NCBI RefSeq assembly: GCF_004341845.1
Contig: NZ_SLVB01000004.1
Coordinates: 124,001 to 188,000, forward strand
Length of the DNA stretch: 64,000 nt
Reading direction: 5' to 3'
DNA from: Novosphingobium sp. PhB165
Lineage (GTDB): Bacteria > Pseudomonadota > Alphaproteobacteria > Sphingomonadales > Sphingomonadaceae
A program made the position numbers and the translations under genes. The notes below the pieces were generated by a model, which had not been told where the DNA came from, searched no databases, and saw only the letters and a list, made by a program, of their open reading frames with translations. This document shows positions 26,086 to 34,800 of this stretch, in pieces. How positions within the stretch are numbered: the first letter of the stretch is position 1; every line of letters starts with the position of its first letter.

Positions 26086-26598
26086 TCACGCGGCCTCGCT
26101 CTCCATTAACAAGCGCACGACCATGGCCAGCCGCTTGGCGTCCTCGCGCGCGAGGTGTTCCTTGGGCAGGCGCTGCTTGGCCTCTTCCAGCGCTGCGACG
26201 ACTTGCGGGCGGGTGTAGCCGCGATCCATCATCCATTCGCCGAGATAGCGGATCGGAAAGGGCAGGGCGGTGCCGAGCGTCTGGCACAGCACTTCCAGCC
26301 AGTATTCGTCCAGCTCGGCGTCCGAATAGACCGAGCAGCCGTCCACGAATTCAATCACTTCGGCCAGCACCTGACGGGCGGGCAGGCCGTCCAGTTCCAG
26401 CATGGCGCGGCTGATGCCGTGGAGCGCCTCGGCCTCTTCGGACCAGTCCCAGTGTTTCCAGGCGTCGAGCGGGCGGATCATCCAGGCGCGGCTTTCGCCG
26501 TCGATCCGGGCTATCGCCACCTCGATCGGATAGGACTGGCCATATTCGGGCAGGCAGCTTGCCTCGAAATCGATCAATGCCGGAATCGTCTGCGTCAT
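26086..26598 (-). CDS. DEDDh-type 3'-5' exonuclease (DnaQ-like)
   Basis: 170 residues with an RNase T/DnaQ-like fold. ExoI is seen as LIDFEASC (Asp and Glu near residues 9-11), ExoII as CSVYSDAELDEYW (conserved Asp), and ExoIII as EHLAREDAKRLAMVV (His-x4-Asp near 148-153). All five DEDDh residues can therefore be placed. The nucleic acid substrate is unknown; small single-domain members often act in tRNA or RNA end trimming or as proofreading-like exonucleases. No partner gene is adjacent. Confidence 0.82.
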   Translation of the reverse strand: MTQTIPALIDFEASCLPEYGQSYPIEVAIARIDGESRAWMIRPLDAWKHWDWSEEAEALHGISRAMLELDGLPARQVLAEVIEFVDGCSVYSDAELDEYWLEVLCQTLGTALPFPIRYLGEWMMDRGYTRPQVVAALEEAKQRLPKEHLAREDAKRLAMVVRLLMESEAA

Positions 26599-26681
26599 GC
26601 GGCCTCGCGGGAGGGAGGGGACCGAACCCCCAACCTCTCCCGGAGTCTGTGCCGCGTCAATGGCGCGTCGTCAGGAGGGAA

Positions 26682-27686
26682 TTACCCCAGAACAGTTGCT
26701 GCCAGCACCTTGAGGTCGGCCTCAGGGCGGGCGCCGTAGTGCGAGATCACTTCGCAGGCGCAGATCGCGCCGAGCTTGAGGCACTGTTCGAGGGTCTTGC
26801 CGCGCACGTGGCCGTAGAGGAAGCCGGCGGCGAACAGGTCGCCCGCACCGGTGGTGTCTACCACGCGTTCGATCGGCTCGGCGCCGATCTCGACGCGCTG
26901 GCCCTGCGAAACCGCAACCGCGCCTTCCGCGCCGCGGGTGACGACGAGCACCGGAATCTTCGGCGCGAGTTCGGCAATGCCCTTCTCGAAATCGTCATGG
27001 CCAAGCAGTGCGGCCATCTCGTGCTCGTTGCAGAACAGCACGTCGATCTTGCCGGTGTCGATCAGATCGCGGAAATCGGCGCCGTGACGGTCGATCACGA
27101 AGCATTCCGACGGGGTGAAGGCGATCTTGCGACCGGCCGCGCGGGCCGCGTCGATGGCCTTGCGCATTGCCGCGCGGGGTTCCTCGGGATCCCAGAGGTA
27201 GCCTTCGAGGTAGAGCACGGCGGCGCTGGCGATGGCGCTTTCGTCCAGCGCTTCGGCGGGCAGGTGCTGCGAGGCGCCGAGGAAGGTGTTCATCGTGCGC
27301 TGGCCGTCCGGCGTCACGAAGATCAGGCAGCGCGCGGTCGGCGTGCCGGCGCGGGCGGGCACGTCGAATTCGATGCCGCCGGCGCGGATGTCATGGGTGA
27401 AGACTTCGCCCAGCTGGTCTTCGGCGACCTGTCCGATGAACGCGCACTTCGCACCGAGCGCGGCAAGGCCGGCCAGCGTATTGGCGGCCGAACCGCCCGA
27501 GATTTCGCGGGCCGGGCCCATTGCCTCATAAAGGCTCTTGGCCTGATCGGCGTCGATCAGCATCATCCCGCCGCGCGAGAGGCCAAGCTCTTCGATCAGC
27601 GAATCGGGGCAGTTGGCAATGACGTCGATGATGGCATTGCCGATGGCGATCACATCGAGAGTCGGCGGCACGGTGGGTTGGGCCAT
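26682..27686 (-). CDS. PfkB family kinase (adenosine kinase-like)
   Basis: 334 residues of the ribokinase/PfkB fold. Seen: the N-terminal strand DVIAIGNAIIDVIA, the conserved GG motif ISGGSAANTLAGLAALGA, and the C-terminal catalytic motif VVDTTGAGDLFAAGFLYG with the catalytic Asp in GAGD. The overall pattern, including SLIEELGLSRGGMMLID, agrees best with alphaproteobacterial proteins annotated as adenosine kinase, which phosphorylate adenosine to AMP; another nucleoside or sugar is possible. It stands alone between the exonuclease and a divergent lipoprotein. Confidence 0.87.
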   Translation of the reverse strand: MAQPTVPPTLDVIAIGNAIIDVIANCPDSLIEELGLSRGGMMLIDADQAKSLYEAMGPAREISGGSAANTLAGLAALGAKCAFIGQVAEDQLGEVFTHDIRAGGIEFDVPARAGTPTARCLIFVTPDGQRTMNTFLGASQHLPAEALDESAIASAAVLYLEGYLWDPEEPRAAMRKAIDAARAAGRKIAFTPSECFVIDRHGADFRDLIDTGKIDVLFCNEHEMAALLGHDDFEKGIAELAPKIPVLVVTRGAEGAVAVSQGQRVEIGAEPIERVVDTTGAGDLFAAGFLYGHVRGKTLEQCLKLGAICACEVISHYGARPEADLKVLAATVLG

Positions 27687-27916
27687 GCTGGAAAATCCTT
27701 GGGTTCTGGAAATGTCGGGAAGTCAGGCCGCGACTGGAGGATTTTCAAGCCGGAGGAAATCCCCGAAAGGCTCGGAAAAACGCGGCAGACCAGACCCGGA
27801 GCGGGCCGGGCGCTGCCTCCATTCACAACCGGGCCCGCTCTAGCGCGCGCCCGGCCGCTCCGCAAGCGCGGCGGCGGTTGACAGCACCGGCGCTCCGGGC
27901 GATGCGAGGCGCAATC

Positions 27917-28408
27917 ATGACCCAGACGAGCCCGATCCCGTTCGCTCTTCCCGCAAACGCCTGCCCCGACAACGTGCATAGGCGCCTGAGGGGCCCGCTC
28001 ACGGCCGCCGCGCTGGCGCTCCTGCTCGCGGCCTGCGGCGGCGGTGCGGTCACCAGCACGCCGGCACCCAGCAAGCCCGTCCATCGCGGCGGATCGCGGC
28101 TGCCGGACGTGCGCCAGCCGAGCCACGTCGCGCGCGATCCCAAGTTCCAGGCGATCCCGGGCGTGGAAGGCGTGATCGGCGCCGACCGCACGCAGCTGGT
28201 GCGTCTGTTCGGCGAGCCTCGGCTCGACGTCATGGAAGGCGATGCCCGCAAGTTGCAGTTCACCGGGACAGCCTGCCTGCTCGACATCTATCTCTATCCG
28301 CCCACCGGCGCGAAGGAGCCGGTGGCGACGTATGTGGACGCACGGCGCGGATCCGACGGCAAGGACGTGGACCGCGCAGCCTGCATTGCCGCGCTCCGTA
28401 AGCCCTGA
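27917..28408 (+). CDS. Conserved lipoprotein of unknown function
   Basis: 163 residues with a lipobox LLAAC (Cys40) after a hydrophobic stretch PLTAAALALLLAAC. The mature part has a recognisable compact domain: GVIGADRTQLVRLFGEPRLD, then GDARKLQFTGTACLLDIYLY and DRAACIAAL. The two Cys may form a disulfide. I chose ATG 27917 because GAGG lies 7 nt upstream. A GTG at 27974 would give a more normal 21-residue lipoprotein signal and is a real alternative. It precedes the LytS gene by 118 bp. The domain resembles SmpA/BamE-like small domains only loosely; no function assigned. Confidence 0.75.
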   Translation: MTQTSPIPFALPANACPDNVHRRLRGPLTAAALALLLAACGGGAVTSTPAPSKPVHRGGSRLPDVRQPSHVARDPKFQAIPGVEGVIGADRTQLVRLFGEPRLDVMEGDARKLQFTGTACLLDIYLYPPTGAKEPVATYVDARRGSDGKDVDRAACIAALRKP

Positions 28409-28526
28409 CGGGGGCGGGGAAACCCCAAAGAAAACGCCCCAAAACGGGCATCTTTCGACGAAGGTCGATTCCCGTCCGATTTGCGAACTGGCGCAGACGG
28501 GAACTTTCGCGCTATCCGGGTAGACC

Positions 28527-29846
28527 ATGTCGGATGTCGCCAATCAGCCGCGCGTACCTGCGCGGGTCGTCCTCCTTTCTCTCGCAGCGCTCTGGGCCTG
28601 CTATTTTCTCGTCGCCACGCTGCGCGGCGCGGTCATGGGCTATGACTTCGTCTGGCCGATCTTCTCGCGCCGGCTGACGATCTGCATCCTGTCCATGCTG
28701 GTGATGGCGGCGGTATGGCCGCTGCTCCAGCTGCTGGAGCGCAAATCGGGCGGCACGCGCCTGACCATCGTGCTGCTGGGCGCACTGCCGCTCGCGCTGC
28801 TGCTCAGCGTCATCAACGACGCGGTCTTCTCCGATATCGAGATGAGCCAGGCGTACGGCGACGAAGAGGACGCGGCGGCGGTCAAATCGGGCAAAGTCCG
28901 GATCAGCCGCGACGAGGCCGGGAATATCCTTGTCGACCTGCCCAATGCCGCCGTACCCCGCGCCCCCGGCGCGCCGGGTGTGCCGAGCGATGGCGCCAGC
29001 GATGTGTCGCCGCCCCCGCCCCCCCCGCCGCCCGAGCCGACCACGACCAGCGATACCAAGGCCTCGGCGATCACCATCCACACCGGCAAGGCGCTGGGAC
29101 AGGAATATGCACGCTGGGCGACGGTGGCCGACACGGCCTTCACGCGCTACTTCCTGGTCTTGGCCTGGGCGGCGCTCTATTTCGCGCTGGCCAAAGCCGA
29201 GGAAGCCCGCGCGGCCGAGCGGCGCGAGGGCGAATATCGCCGCGCCGCATCCGCCGCCGAACTGCGTTCGCTGCGCTATCAGGTCAATCCGCACTTCCTG
29301 TTCAACACGCTCAATTCGCTTTCGGCGCTGATCATGACCGGCAAGCAGGACGATGCCGAAACGATGATTCAGACGCTCTCGACATTCTATCGCCGGACAC
29401 TCTCGGGAGATCCCACAAGCGACCTCAAGCTTGTCGATGAGATCGAACTTCAGAAACTCTATTTCGAGATTGAGGCTGTTCGTTTCCCGAAACGCCTCGT
29501 TTCGACGATTGATATTGACGAGGCCGTCTCGGATGCGATGGTGCCGGGCATGATCCTGCAACCGCTCGTGGAGAACTCGGTCAAGTACGCTGTCGCCGCT
29601 ACCCAGCGGCCGGTGACGGTGGCCATCAGCGCGCGGCGTGCGGATGACATGCTTGAGATTACCGTGAGCGACGACGGCCCGGGCGGAACCGTCAAGGGCG
29701 TGCAGGGCTTCGGCATCGGCCTGGGCAATGTGCGCGACCGCCTGCGGGCACGCTATGGCGACGCCGCGGAAATCACGTTCGGACGGCGCGAGACCGGCGG
29801 CTTCGCCACGGTCCTGCGCATGCCGCTGGAGTTTGCTCGTGCCTGA
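28527..29846 (+). CDS. LytS/YehU-type sensor histidine kinase
   Basis: 439 residues. Four transmembrane helices at about 13-33, 48-66, 78-97 and 207-224. Between TM3 and TM4 lies a loop of about 105 residues, predicted periplasmic, which includes an eight-proline run (VSPPPPPPPPEP). The cytoplasmic part has a His_kinase domain with LRYQVNPHFLFNTLNSL (phosphoacceptor His in NPHFLFN), then an HATPase domain with LVENSVKYAV and VSDDGPGG. The LytTR regulator overlaps its end by 8 bp, so they form a two-component system. The stimulus is unknown. The polyproline run should need elongation factor P. Confidence 0.93.
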   Translation: MSDVANQPRVPARVVLLSLAALWACYFLVATLRGAVMGYDFVWPIFSRRLTICILSMLVMAAVWPLLQLLERKSGGTRLTIVLLGALPLALLLSVINDAVFSDIEMSQAYGDEEDAAAVKSGKVRISRDEAGNILVDLPNAAVPRAPGAPGVPSDGASDVSPPPPPPPPEPTTTSDTKASAITIHTGKALGQEYARWATVADTAFTRYFLVLAWAALYFALAKAEEARAAERREGEYRRAASAAELRSLRYQVNPHFLFNTLNSLSALIMTGKQDDAETMIQTLSTFYRRTLSGDPTSDLKLVDEIELQKLYFEIEAVRFPKRLVSTIDIDEAVSDAMVPGMILQPLVENSVKYAVAATQRPVTVAISARRADDMLEITVSDDGPGGTVKGVQGFGIGLGNVRDRLRARYGDAAEITFGRRETGGFATVLRMPLEFARA

Positions 29847-30588
29847 ATCGTTACAGTCCGTGGAATCCGCGCCTCTGCGCGCGCTCATCGTCGACGACGA
29901 ACCGCTTGCGGTGGAGCGCATGCAGGTGATCTGCTCCCGCATTTCCTCGATCTCGGTGATCGGTACCGCCAGCGACGGTGAGGCCGCGCTGCGCCTGATC
30001 GAGGCGCTGGAGCCCGATCTCGTCCTGCTCGACCTGACGATGCCGGAGACGGACGGACTCACCGTCGCCCGCCGGCTGGGCGAACTGGCTGAGGCGCCCG
30101 CCGTGATCTTCGTCACCGCGCATGACGAATTCGCGGTGGAGGCCTTCGATCTCGACGCGGTGGACTATGTGCTCAAGCCGGTGGCGCCGGAACGGCTGGA
30201 ACGCGCGATCTCGCGCGTCGGTGCCCGGCGGGGCGAACGCACTTTGCCGACCGGCAAGTGGCTTGAGGAATTCTGGGTTCCGCACCGTTCCGAACTGGTG
30301 CGCGTGCCGGCCGCCGATGTCGAACGGATCGATGCCGAGCGCGACTATGTGCGCCTGCATGTCCGGGGGGCGAGCTATCTCTTGCTTCAGACGATCACCA
30401 GCCTCGAACAGCGGCTGGATCCGGAACACTTCATCCGCATCCATCGCAGTTGCATCCTGCGGCGCGATCATGTCTCGGGACTGCGTCATGAAGGGCTGGG
30501 GGTCTGGTCGGTCGAGACCGCCGATGGCGAGGCCCTGCGGATCGGGCGGACCTATCTGCCATCGGTCAAGAAAATGGCGGGCCGCTAG
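29839..30588 (+). CDS. LytTR family response regulator
   Basis: 249 residues. The receiver domain (about 13-125) has the acidic pair in ALIVDDEPLA, the phosphoacceptor Asp in LVLLDLTMPETDG, Thr in IFVTAHDE and Lys in YVLKPVAPERL. The LytTR DNA-binding domain (about 145-245) has DVERIDAERDYVRLHVRG, FIRIHRSCILRRDHV and RIGRTYLPSVKK. The start is GTG 29839, which overlaps the kinase stop; no ATG gives a full receiver domain. A terminator overlaps its stop codon, closing the operon. Targets unknown. Confidence 0.93.
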   Translation: MPESLQSVESAPLRALIVDDEPLAVERMQVICSRISSISVIGTASDGEAALRLIEALEPDLVLLDLTMPETDGLTVARRLGELAEAPAVIFVTAHDEFAVEAFDLDAVDYVLKPVAPERLERAISRVGARRGERTLPTGKWLEEFWVPHRSELVRVPAADVERIDAERDYVRLHVRGASYLLLQTITSLEQRLDPEHFIRIHRSCILRRDHVSGLRHEGLGVWSVETADGEALRIGRTYLPSVKKMAGR

Positions 30589-30608
30589 GGGACCCGCCAG
30601 TCTTTTTT
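30575..30608 (+). terminator. Intrinsic terminator of the LytS/LytTR operon
   Basis: TGGCGGG (30575-30581) pairs with CCCGCCA (30593-30599) and is followed by GTCTTTTTT. The left arm lies within the last codons of the regulator gene. Confidence 0.82.
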
Positions 30609-30646
30609 CCGATTATTTTTTAGGGACTTCGTGAAGGCCACGGCGC

Positions 30647-30973
30647 TCAGTTCGTGGCCACGCGGGTGCCGTTGGCGCGCTCGACGACCGCAGCCATGTG
30701 CTCATGGGCCTGGACGAGCGCCTTGTTGTAGCAGGCCACGGCATCAGGATTGCGAAGGCGCGTACCCGGATCGATCATGTCGTAGCCGCAGGCATCGCGG
30801 GCGGCGGCATTGAGACGGCGTTCCAGGGTCTTCTGACCGGCGACAGACGTCAGGTTGAGATCGGCGTAACGGACGGTAACGTCCTTGGCGAAGACCGGAG
30901 CGGCAATGGTCAGGCTCAGTCCGGTAAAGGCGAGGGCAGCGGCTGCGGCTGCGATAGAAGTGGTCTTGATCAT
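30647..30973 (-). CDS. UrcA family protein
   Basis: A 108-residue exported protein: signal peptide at about 1-28 (ending VFA/KDV), then the UrcA domain with VRYADLNLTSVAGQKTLERR, AARDACGY and a second Cys in DAVACYNKALVQAH. The two Cys are probably a disulfide. UrcA proteins are common and multicopy in sphingomonads and Caulobacter, and their role is unknown. Convergent with the LytTR regulator; about 230 bp separate it from the next gene. Confidence 0.92.
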   Translation of the reverse strand: MIKTTSIAAAAAALAFTGLSLTIAAPVFAKDVTVRYADLNLTSVAGQKTLERRLNAAARDACGYDMIDPGTRLRNPDAVACYNKALVQAHEHMAAVVERANGTRVATN

Positions 30974-31201
30974 CGTGTCTTCCTCCTGGGTGGGCCGCTG
31001 GGCGGGGGGTCCCGTATCGGCCCGGTGAGTGTCTTGTGCACCGCACGGAGGGGCGTTTCACGCGGACCTCGACCGCAGCGCACCGCATGTCGACGAAGGG
31101 GCAGGGAGGCGGACGAACGACGTTCCGGGCCGACGAATGACTTGCCGCGCACAGGCGACAAAGCGCCGAAGATCAATCGCCTATCTCTCCGATTCGATAA
31201 G

Positions 31202-31525
31202 ATGATTCGGCTGGACGCTGGCAAGATCGCATCGGCGCATGTACAGTTCGCTATGGCTATGGGACTTATTGTCGTCTTCTGCCTTGGCGTGTTCAACTTC
31301 GCCGCGCACAAGGCAGTGCTCGAATCGGGCCATCCGATGCTTGGCCACGTTCCCTGGCTGGTCGAGCCGATGGGCGGCCGCCTCAGCCTCATCGTCGAAT
31401 ATGCCATGCTGGTCGGGGCAATGATCATGGTCGCCGCCGGATCGATCGCCTGGGCCTGGCTCTATGCGTTCTATTCGGGGATCAACGGGCTGGCCGCCTG
31501 GCTCATCTTCTCCGGACGGGCGTGA
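31202..31525 (+). CDS. Small two- or three-helix membrane protein
   Basis: 107 residues: hydrophobic segments at about 16-36 (QFAMAMGLIVVFCLGVFNFA), 57-82 (LIVEYAMLVGAMIMVAAGSIAWAW, quoted in part) and possibly 83-103. No charged catalytic motif or Cys pairs. No family recognised. ATG 31202 is the first in a region where the frame looks coding; the ribosome-binding site is weak, and a later ATG at about 31253 is possible. The next gene (lipid-kinase-like) starts 52 bp later. Confidence 0.6.
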   Translation: MIRLDAGKIASAHVQFAMAMGLIVVFCLGVFNFAAHKAVLESGHPMLGHVPWLVEPMGGRLSLIVEYAMLVGAMIMVAAGSIAWAWLYAFYSGINGLAAWLIFSGRA

Positions 31526-31577
31526 CGCTGCCCGCATCTTGCAGGGAACCCGCGCGGTTCTGGCCGGTTTTGGCGGC

Positions 31578-32447
31578 ATGATCGGAGACTCTGATACTTC
31601 CTCTCGCCGCTGCTGGCTGATCTGCAATGCCGCCAGCGGCAGCAATGACGATGCGGCCGTCGCCGAAGTGGCCGCCGCACTGGCCGAGGCGGGTTTCCCG
31701 CCTGAGCGTACGTTCCGCTTTCCCGACGAACCTTCCCCCGCGCCCGAGGCGCTGGCCGCTGCCGGAGTCGACCTGCTCGTGGTCTTCGGCGGCGACGGGA
31801 CCACGCATTCGGTGGTGGAAAGCGCGGTCGGCTGGGACGGCCCGCTGCTCGTTCTGCCCGGCGGCACCATGAACATGCTGGCCAAGCGACTGCATGGCGA
31901 CGTGGCGGCGACGGACGTGGTCGGGCGTCTCGCCCCCGGCCGCTTGCGCACCACCCGTCCTCCGGTGATCGCCACGCGCCACGGCATGGCGCTGACCGGC
32001 GTGCTGGCCGGACCCGGCACGGTCTGGAACGAAGTGCGCGAGGCGATGCGCGCGGCGAACGTGCTGGGCGTGGTCGCCACCACGCGCGAGGCGATTGCAT
32101 GGTCGGTTAAAGGTCCGAAAGTGGTCTGCGCCGAGGTCGACTGCGGGCGCGAGGACGGCTATGCCGCGATCACTGTGACCCCGAACCCGACCGGACTTGA
32201 AGCGAACGGCTATTATGCCGACACGCTGGGCGATTTCGCCGGGCAGGGCATCGCCTTGCTCAATCGCGATTTTCGCGATGGTCCGCACGACGAACTCGGC
32301 AAGCACACCCGTCTGCGGCTGGTCTGCCCCGATGGCGAGCCGATGGGTCTGCTGATCGACGGCGAACCGTTCGAAGGCGGCACGGAAGAGCAATTCCATC
32401 CCGCGACCCTGGAGGTCGACCTGGTGACAACGATCGATGAATCCTGA
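31578..32447 (+). CDS. Diacylglycerol kinase-fold lipid kinase-like protein
   Basis: 289 residues of the DAGK catalytic fold (YegS/BmrU type). The N-terminal CWLICNAASGSND corresponds to the strand and Gly/Ser turn that begin the fold. The phosphate-binding signature is VVFGGDGTTHSVV (about 68-80), followed by LLVLPGGTMNMLAKRL, a standard DAGK block (PxGTxN). The C-terminal beta-domain ends with LLIDGEPFEG. The lipid acceptor (diacylglycerol, ceramide, sphingosine) cannot be deduced; sphingomonads do make sphingolipids. The stop is inside the start region of the next gene (11-bp overlap). Confidence 0.87.
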   Translation: MIGDSDTSSRRCWLICNAASGSNDDAAVAEVAAALAEAGFPPERTFRFPDEPSPAPEALAAAGVDLLVVFGGDGTTHSVVESAVGWDGPLLVLPGGTMNMLAKRLHGDVAATDVVGRLAPGRLRTTRPPVIATRHGMALTGVLAGPGTVWNEVREAMRAANVLGVVATTREAIAWSVKGPKVVCAEVDCGREDGYAAITVTPNPTGLEANGYYADTLGDFAGQGIALLNRDFRDGPHDELGKHTRLRLVCPDGEPMGLLIDGEPFEGGTEEQFHPATLEVDLVTTIDES

Positions 32448-33333
32448 GGCTTCCGCCGCGCCTGCCGCTTCGCCCCGCGCCCTGCGGCTGTTTCACCTGA
32501 GCGACGTTCATTTCGGGCTGGAGGATCCGGAGGCGATCGCCTGGGCCGAGGCCTGCATCGCGCGTGAGCGGCCCGATGCCGTGGCCATCACCGGCGACCT
32601 GACGATGCGCGCGCGGCACCACGAATTCCGCGCCGCCTGCCAGTGGATCAAGGGGCTCGACGCGCCGGTCACGGTGGAGATCGGCAACCACGACATTCCC
32701 TATTTCAACCTCTACCAGCGGTTCTTCGATCCCTACCGCCGGTTTCGCTCGATCGAGCGACAGGTGGAGGCGCAGCTCGATCTGCCGGGGCTCGCCATCG
32801 TGCCGCTTCGGACGACCACCCGCGCGCAGTGGCAGCGGTTTCCCTGGTCGAACGGCTGGGTTACCGATCATGCCCTGCGCGAAACTCTCGTCGCGATCGA
32901 CGCGTTGCCGGAGGGGACGCGGGTGCTCGTGGCGGCGCACCATCCGCTGATCGAGCGGCGAGCCAAGGACAACAAGCTGCTCACCATCAACGGCACGCGG
33001 ACGATGGAAATTCTGGCCGGGCGCAAGGTGATGGCGGTGCTGTCCGGGCACATTCACGATGCGTTCGACCTTACGGCGGAAACCCCGGCTGGGCCGCTGC
33101 GGATGATCGGCGCCGGCACCCTGTCGAAGCGCATCCGCTCGACTCCGCCGAGCTTCAACGAGATCACCATTACCGGCGACGATATCCGCGTCGTCGCGCG
33201 CAATCTGGAACATCTGCCGACGGTGGCGATGCAGATCGACGAAGTGCCTGAAAATGCGCTGCCGCCGCGCGAACCGGGTGAACCGGTGGCCCCGGTCGGC
33301 GCGGTTCCGCCGGTCGATCCGCCCGTACACTGA
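32437..33333 (+). CDS. Metallophosphoesterase
   Basis: 298 residues of the calcineurin-like superfamily. Metal-binding blocks are complete: LSDVHFG (DxH, residues about 22-28), AITGDLT (GD), EIGNHDIPY (GNH), LVAAHHPL (H) and LSGHIHDAF (GHxH). It is cytoplasmic (no signal peptide) and overlaps the lipid kinase gene by 11 bp. Class members cleave phosphomono- or diesters (for example cyclic nucleotides, UDP-diacylglucosamine). The coupling with a lipid kinase suggests a lipid-phosphate role, by inference. The C-terminus is a Pro-rich tail. Confidence 0.87.
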   Translation: MNPEASAAPAASPRALRLFHLSDVHFGLEDPEAIAWAEACIARERPDAVAITGDLTMRARHHEFRAACQWIKGLDAPVTVEIGNHDIPYFNLYQRFFDPYRRFRSIERQVEAQLDLPGLAIVPLRTTTRAQWQRFPWSNGWVTDHALRETLVAIDALPEGTRVLVAAHHPLIERRAKDNKLLTINGTRTMEILAGRKVMAVLSGHIHDAFDLTAETPAGPLRMIGAGTLSKRIRSTPPSFNEITITGDDIRVVARNLEHLPTVAMQIDEVPENALPPREPGEPVAPVGAVPPVDPPVH

Positions 33334-33376
33334 AGCGTGCACTGAACTGCACCCAGACGACACCTAACCATACATG

Positions 33377-33417
33377 AAAGGGCCGCAGCATCCGGTGGAG
33401 ATGCTGCGGCCCTTTTC
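33377..33417 (+). terminator. Strong intrinsic terminator
   Basis: A 16-bp perfect stem (33377-33392 with 33399-33414) around a 6-nt loop, with A-rich and T-rich ends. It ends the lipid-kinase/phosphoesterase unit and may also serve the convergent head-GIN gene at 33489. Confidence 0.92.
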
Positions 33418-33488
33418 GTATCGACCGTCCCGAGCGGGGGGATTTCGGAAGCGGCCTTTCCCTGAACCTTGCGGCTCTTTTCGAGCGC

Positions 33489-34208
33489 TTACTGGTAGTC
33501 GTGGTCGACCTTGCCGAGGCCGTTGATGTCGGTGGTGAGGTGGGCGGGCTTGCGGACCAGCCTGACCGAACCGATGCCGTCGATGGCGACCGAGACATTC
33601 CCGGTGGCACCGATCGTCACGCTGCCGACGCCGTCGACGCTGACCGTGGCGTCCTGCGCTTCCAGCTTGCCGAGGTCGAGGTTGCTGGCGCCCTCGGTCT
33701 GGACATCGAGCTTGCGGACCTTGCCCGAGGCATCGAGGTTGATCGCGCCCTGTGCCTTCAGCGTCAGGCTGTCCTGATCGAGGCCGGTCAGCGTCACGTC
33801 GCCCGGTGCGTCGAAATCGAACGCCGCGATCTCGGGCGCGGTGATGCGTACCTTGAGGCCCTTGTGCATGTGCAGGCTGCCGTCGATGCTGAGGCGGCCG
33901 TCGTTCCAGGTCAGGCGGTCCACCACCTTCTGCGGGCCGGTGACGATCATTTCGGACTTGTCGCCCTTGGTGAAGACCAGCTGGACGGGGATATCCATGG
34001 CCAGGCGGGTGCCGGGCTGGAGCGCGAAGGTGCGGGTCTTTTCGGGACCGTGGTCCTTCTCGTCATCGCCGAATTCGAAGCTCCAGCCGCCGTTGTCGCG
34101 GAATTCCTGCCGGAACTTGTCGCCGCCGACGACCCAGGCTGCACCGAAGGCGACGATCGAGAGGATCACGCCACTGGCGAATACGATGAGCAGCTTCCTG
34201 AACATCAC
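33489..34208 (-). CDS. Head-GIN (DUF2807) domain protein
   Basis: 239 residues: an N-terminal membrane segment (about 5-28) followed by the DUF2807 beta-helix region with repeating [LV]xxxxxGxxxL patterns: LKVRITAPEIAAFDFDAPGD, LKAQGAINLDASGKVRKLDV, SVDGVGSVTIGATGNVSV. The C-terminus is GLGKVDHDYQ. It probably acts in the envelope; biochemical function is unknown. It is the last gene of the padR-DUF1700-head-GIN unit, 25 bp after the DUF1700 gene, and should share its PadR control. Confidence 0.88.
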   Translation of the reverse strand: MMFRKLLIVFASGVILSIVAFGAAWVVGGDKFRQEFRDNGGWSFEFGDDEKDHGPEKTRTFALQPGTRLAMDIPVQLVFTKGDKSEMIVTGPQKVVDRLTWNDGRLSIDGSLHMHKGLKVRITAPEIAAFDFDAPGDVTLTGLDQDSLTLKAQGAINLDASGKVRKLDVQTEGASNLDLGKLEAQDATVSVDGVGSVTIGATGNVSVAIDGIGSVRLVRKPAHLTTDINGLGKVDHDYQ

Positions 34209-34233
34209 TTGGTTCCTTTCTCTCTCGTGCCGA

Positions 34234-34800
34234 TCAGTCTTCGGGGTGGATGGCGGGTTCGATCACGCGATAATGCAGGCGGCCGAACCACATGAGGGCA
34301 TTGATGATCCAGATGCTCACCAGCGTCAGCAGGGCGCCGACGGCGACCGAGGCGCTCATGATGCCGAGGCCGCCGAGGATGGCAACCAGCACGCCGCCCG
34401 GAAAGCCGCTGAACGGTCCCGCGATCAGCACGAAGCCGCCGACGAAGAACATCACGATGGTGGCGACGAACAGGCCGAACATCACGCCCAGAACCGGCAG
34501 CACGATCGGCAGCAGGATCAGGATGTCGATGGTGGCGAGGCCCATGAAGGCCAGGATCGCGCCCCAGGCCGAGGAGGGCGAACGGCCGCTCTCCCAGTTC
34601 TTGAAGCCGGCCTCGAAGCGCAGTTCGCGCGCCAGCCTTGCCGGGTTTCCGAGCGCGGCGGCAACTTCTTCCTCGCTGCGACCTTCGGCGGCGCCAGCTT
34701 CGAAGTGCTCTTCGTAGTCGGCGACGATCTCGGCGATCACGTCCTGCGGCATTCCGGCCAGGCCTGCCTTCAGGCGCCGGATGAATTCGTTACGCGTCAT
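34234..34800 (-). CDS. HAAS/DUF1700 membrane protein
   Basis: 188 residues. The N-terminal helical HAAS-like domain (about 1-70: NEFIRRLKAGLAGMPQDVIAE, DYEEHFEAGAAEGRSEEEV) precedes four to five transmembrane helices (about 77-185) without charged residues inside. Such proteins are found next to PadR-type regulators and are thought to act as membrane-linked partners. It overlaps padR by 11 bp and is followed by the head-GIN protein. No enzymatic motif. Confidence 0.88.
   Translation of the reverse strand: MTRNEFIRRLKAGLAGMPQDVIAEIVADYEEHFEAGAAEGRSEEEVAAALGNPARLARELRFEAGFKNWESGRSPSSAWGAILAFMGLATIDILILLPIVLPVLGVMFGLFVATIVMFFVGGFVLIAGPFSGFPGGVLVAILGGLGIMSASVAVGALLTLVSIWIINALMWFGRLHYRVIEPAIHPED

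Noticed and set aside
26606..26650. tRNA-like segment (minus strand GGGGGTTCGGTCCCC) upstream of the exonuclease
   Set aside because: Only a T-arm-like hairpin is seen; the usual A in the T loop is changed, no matching acceptor and no anticodon arm can be folded. At best a degraded remnant.
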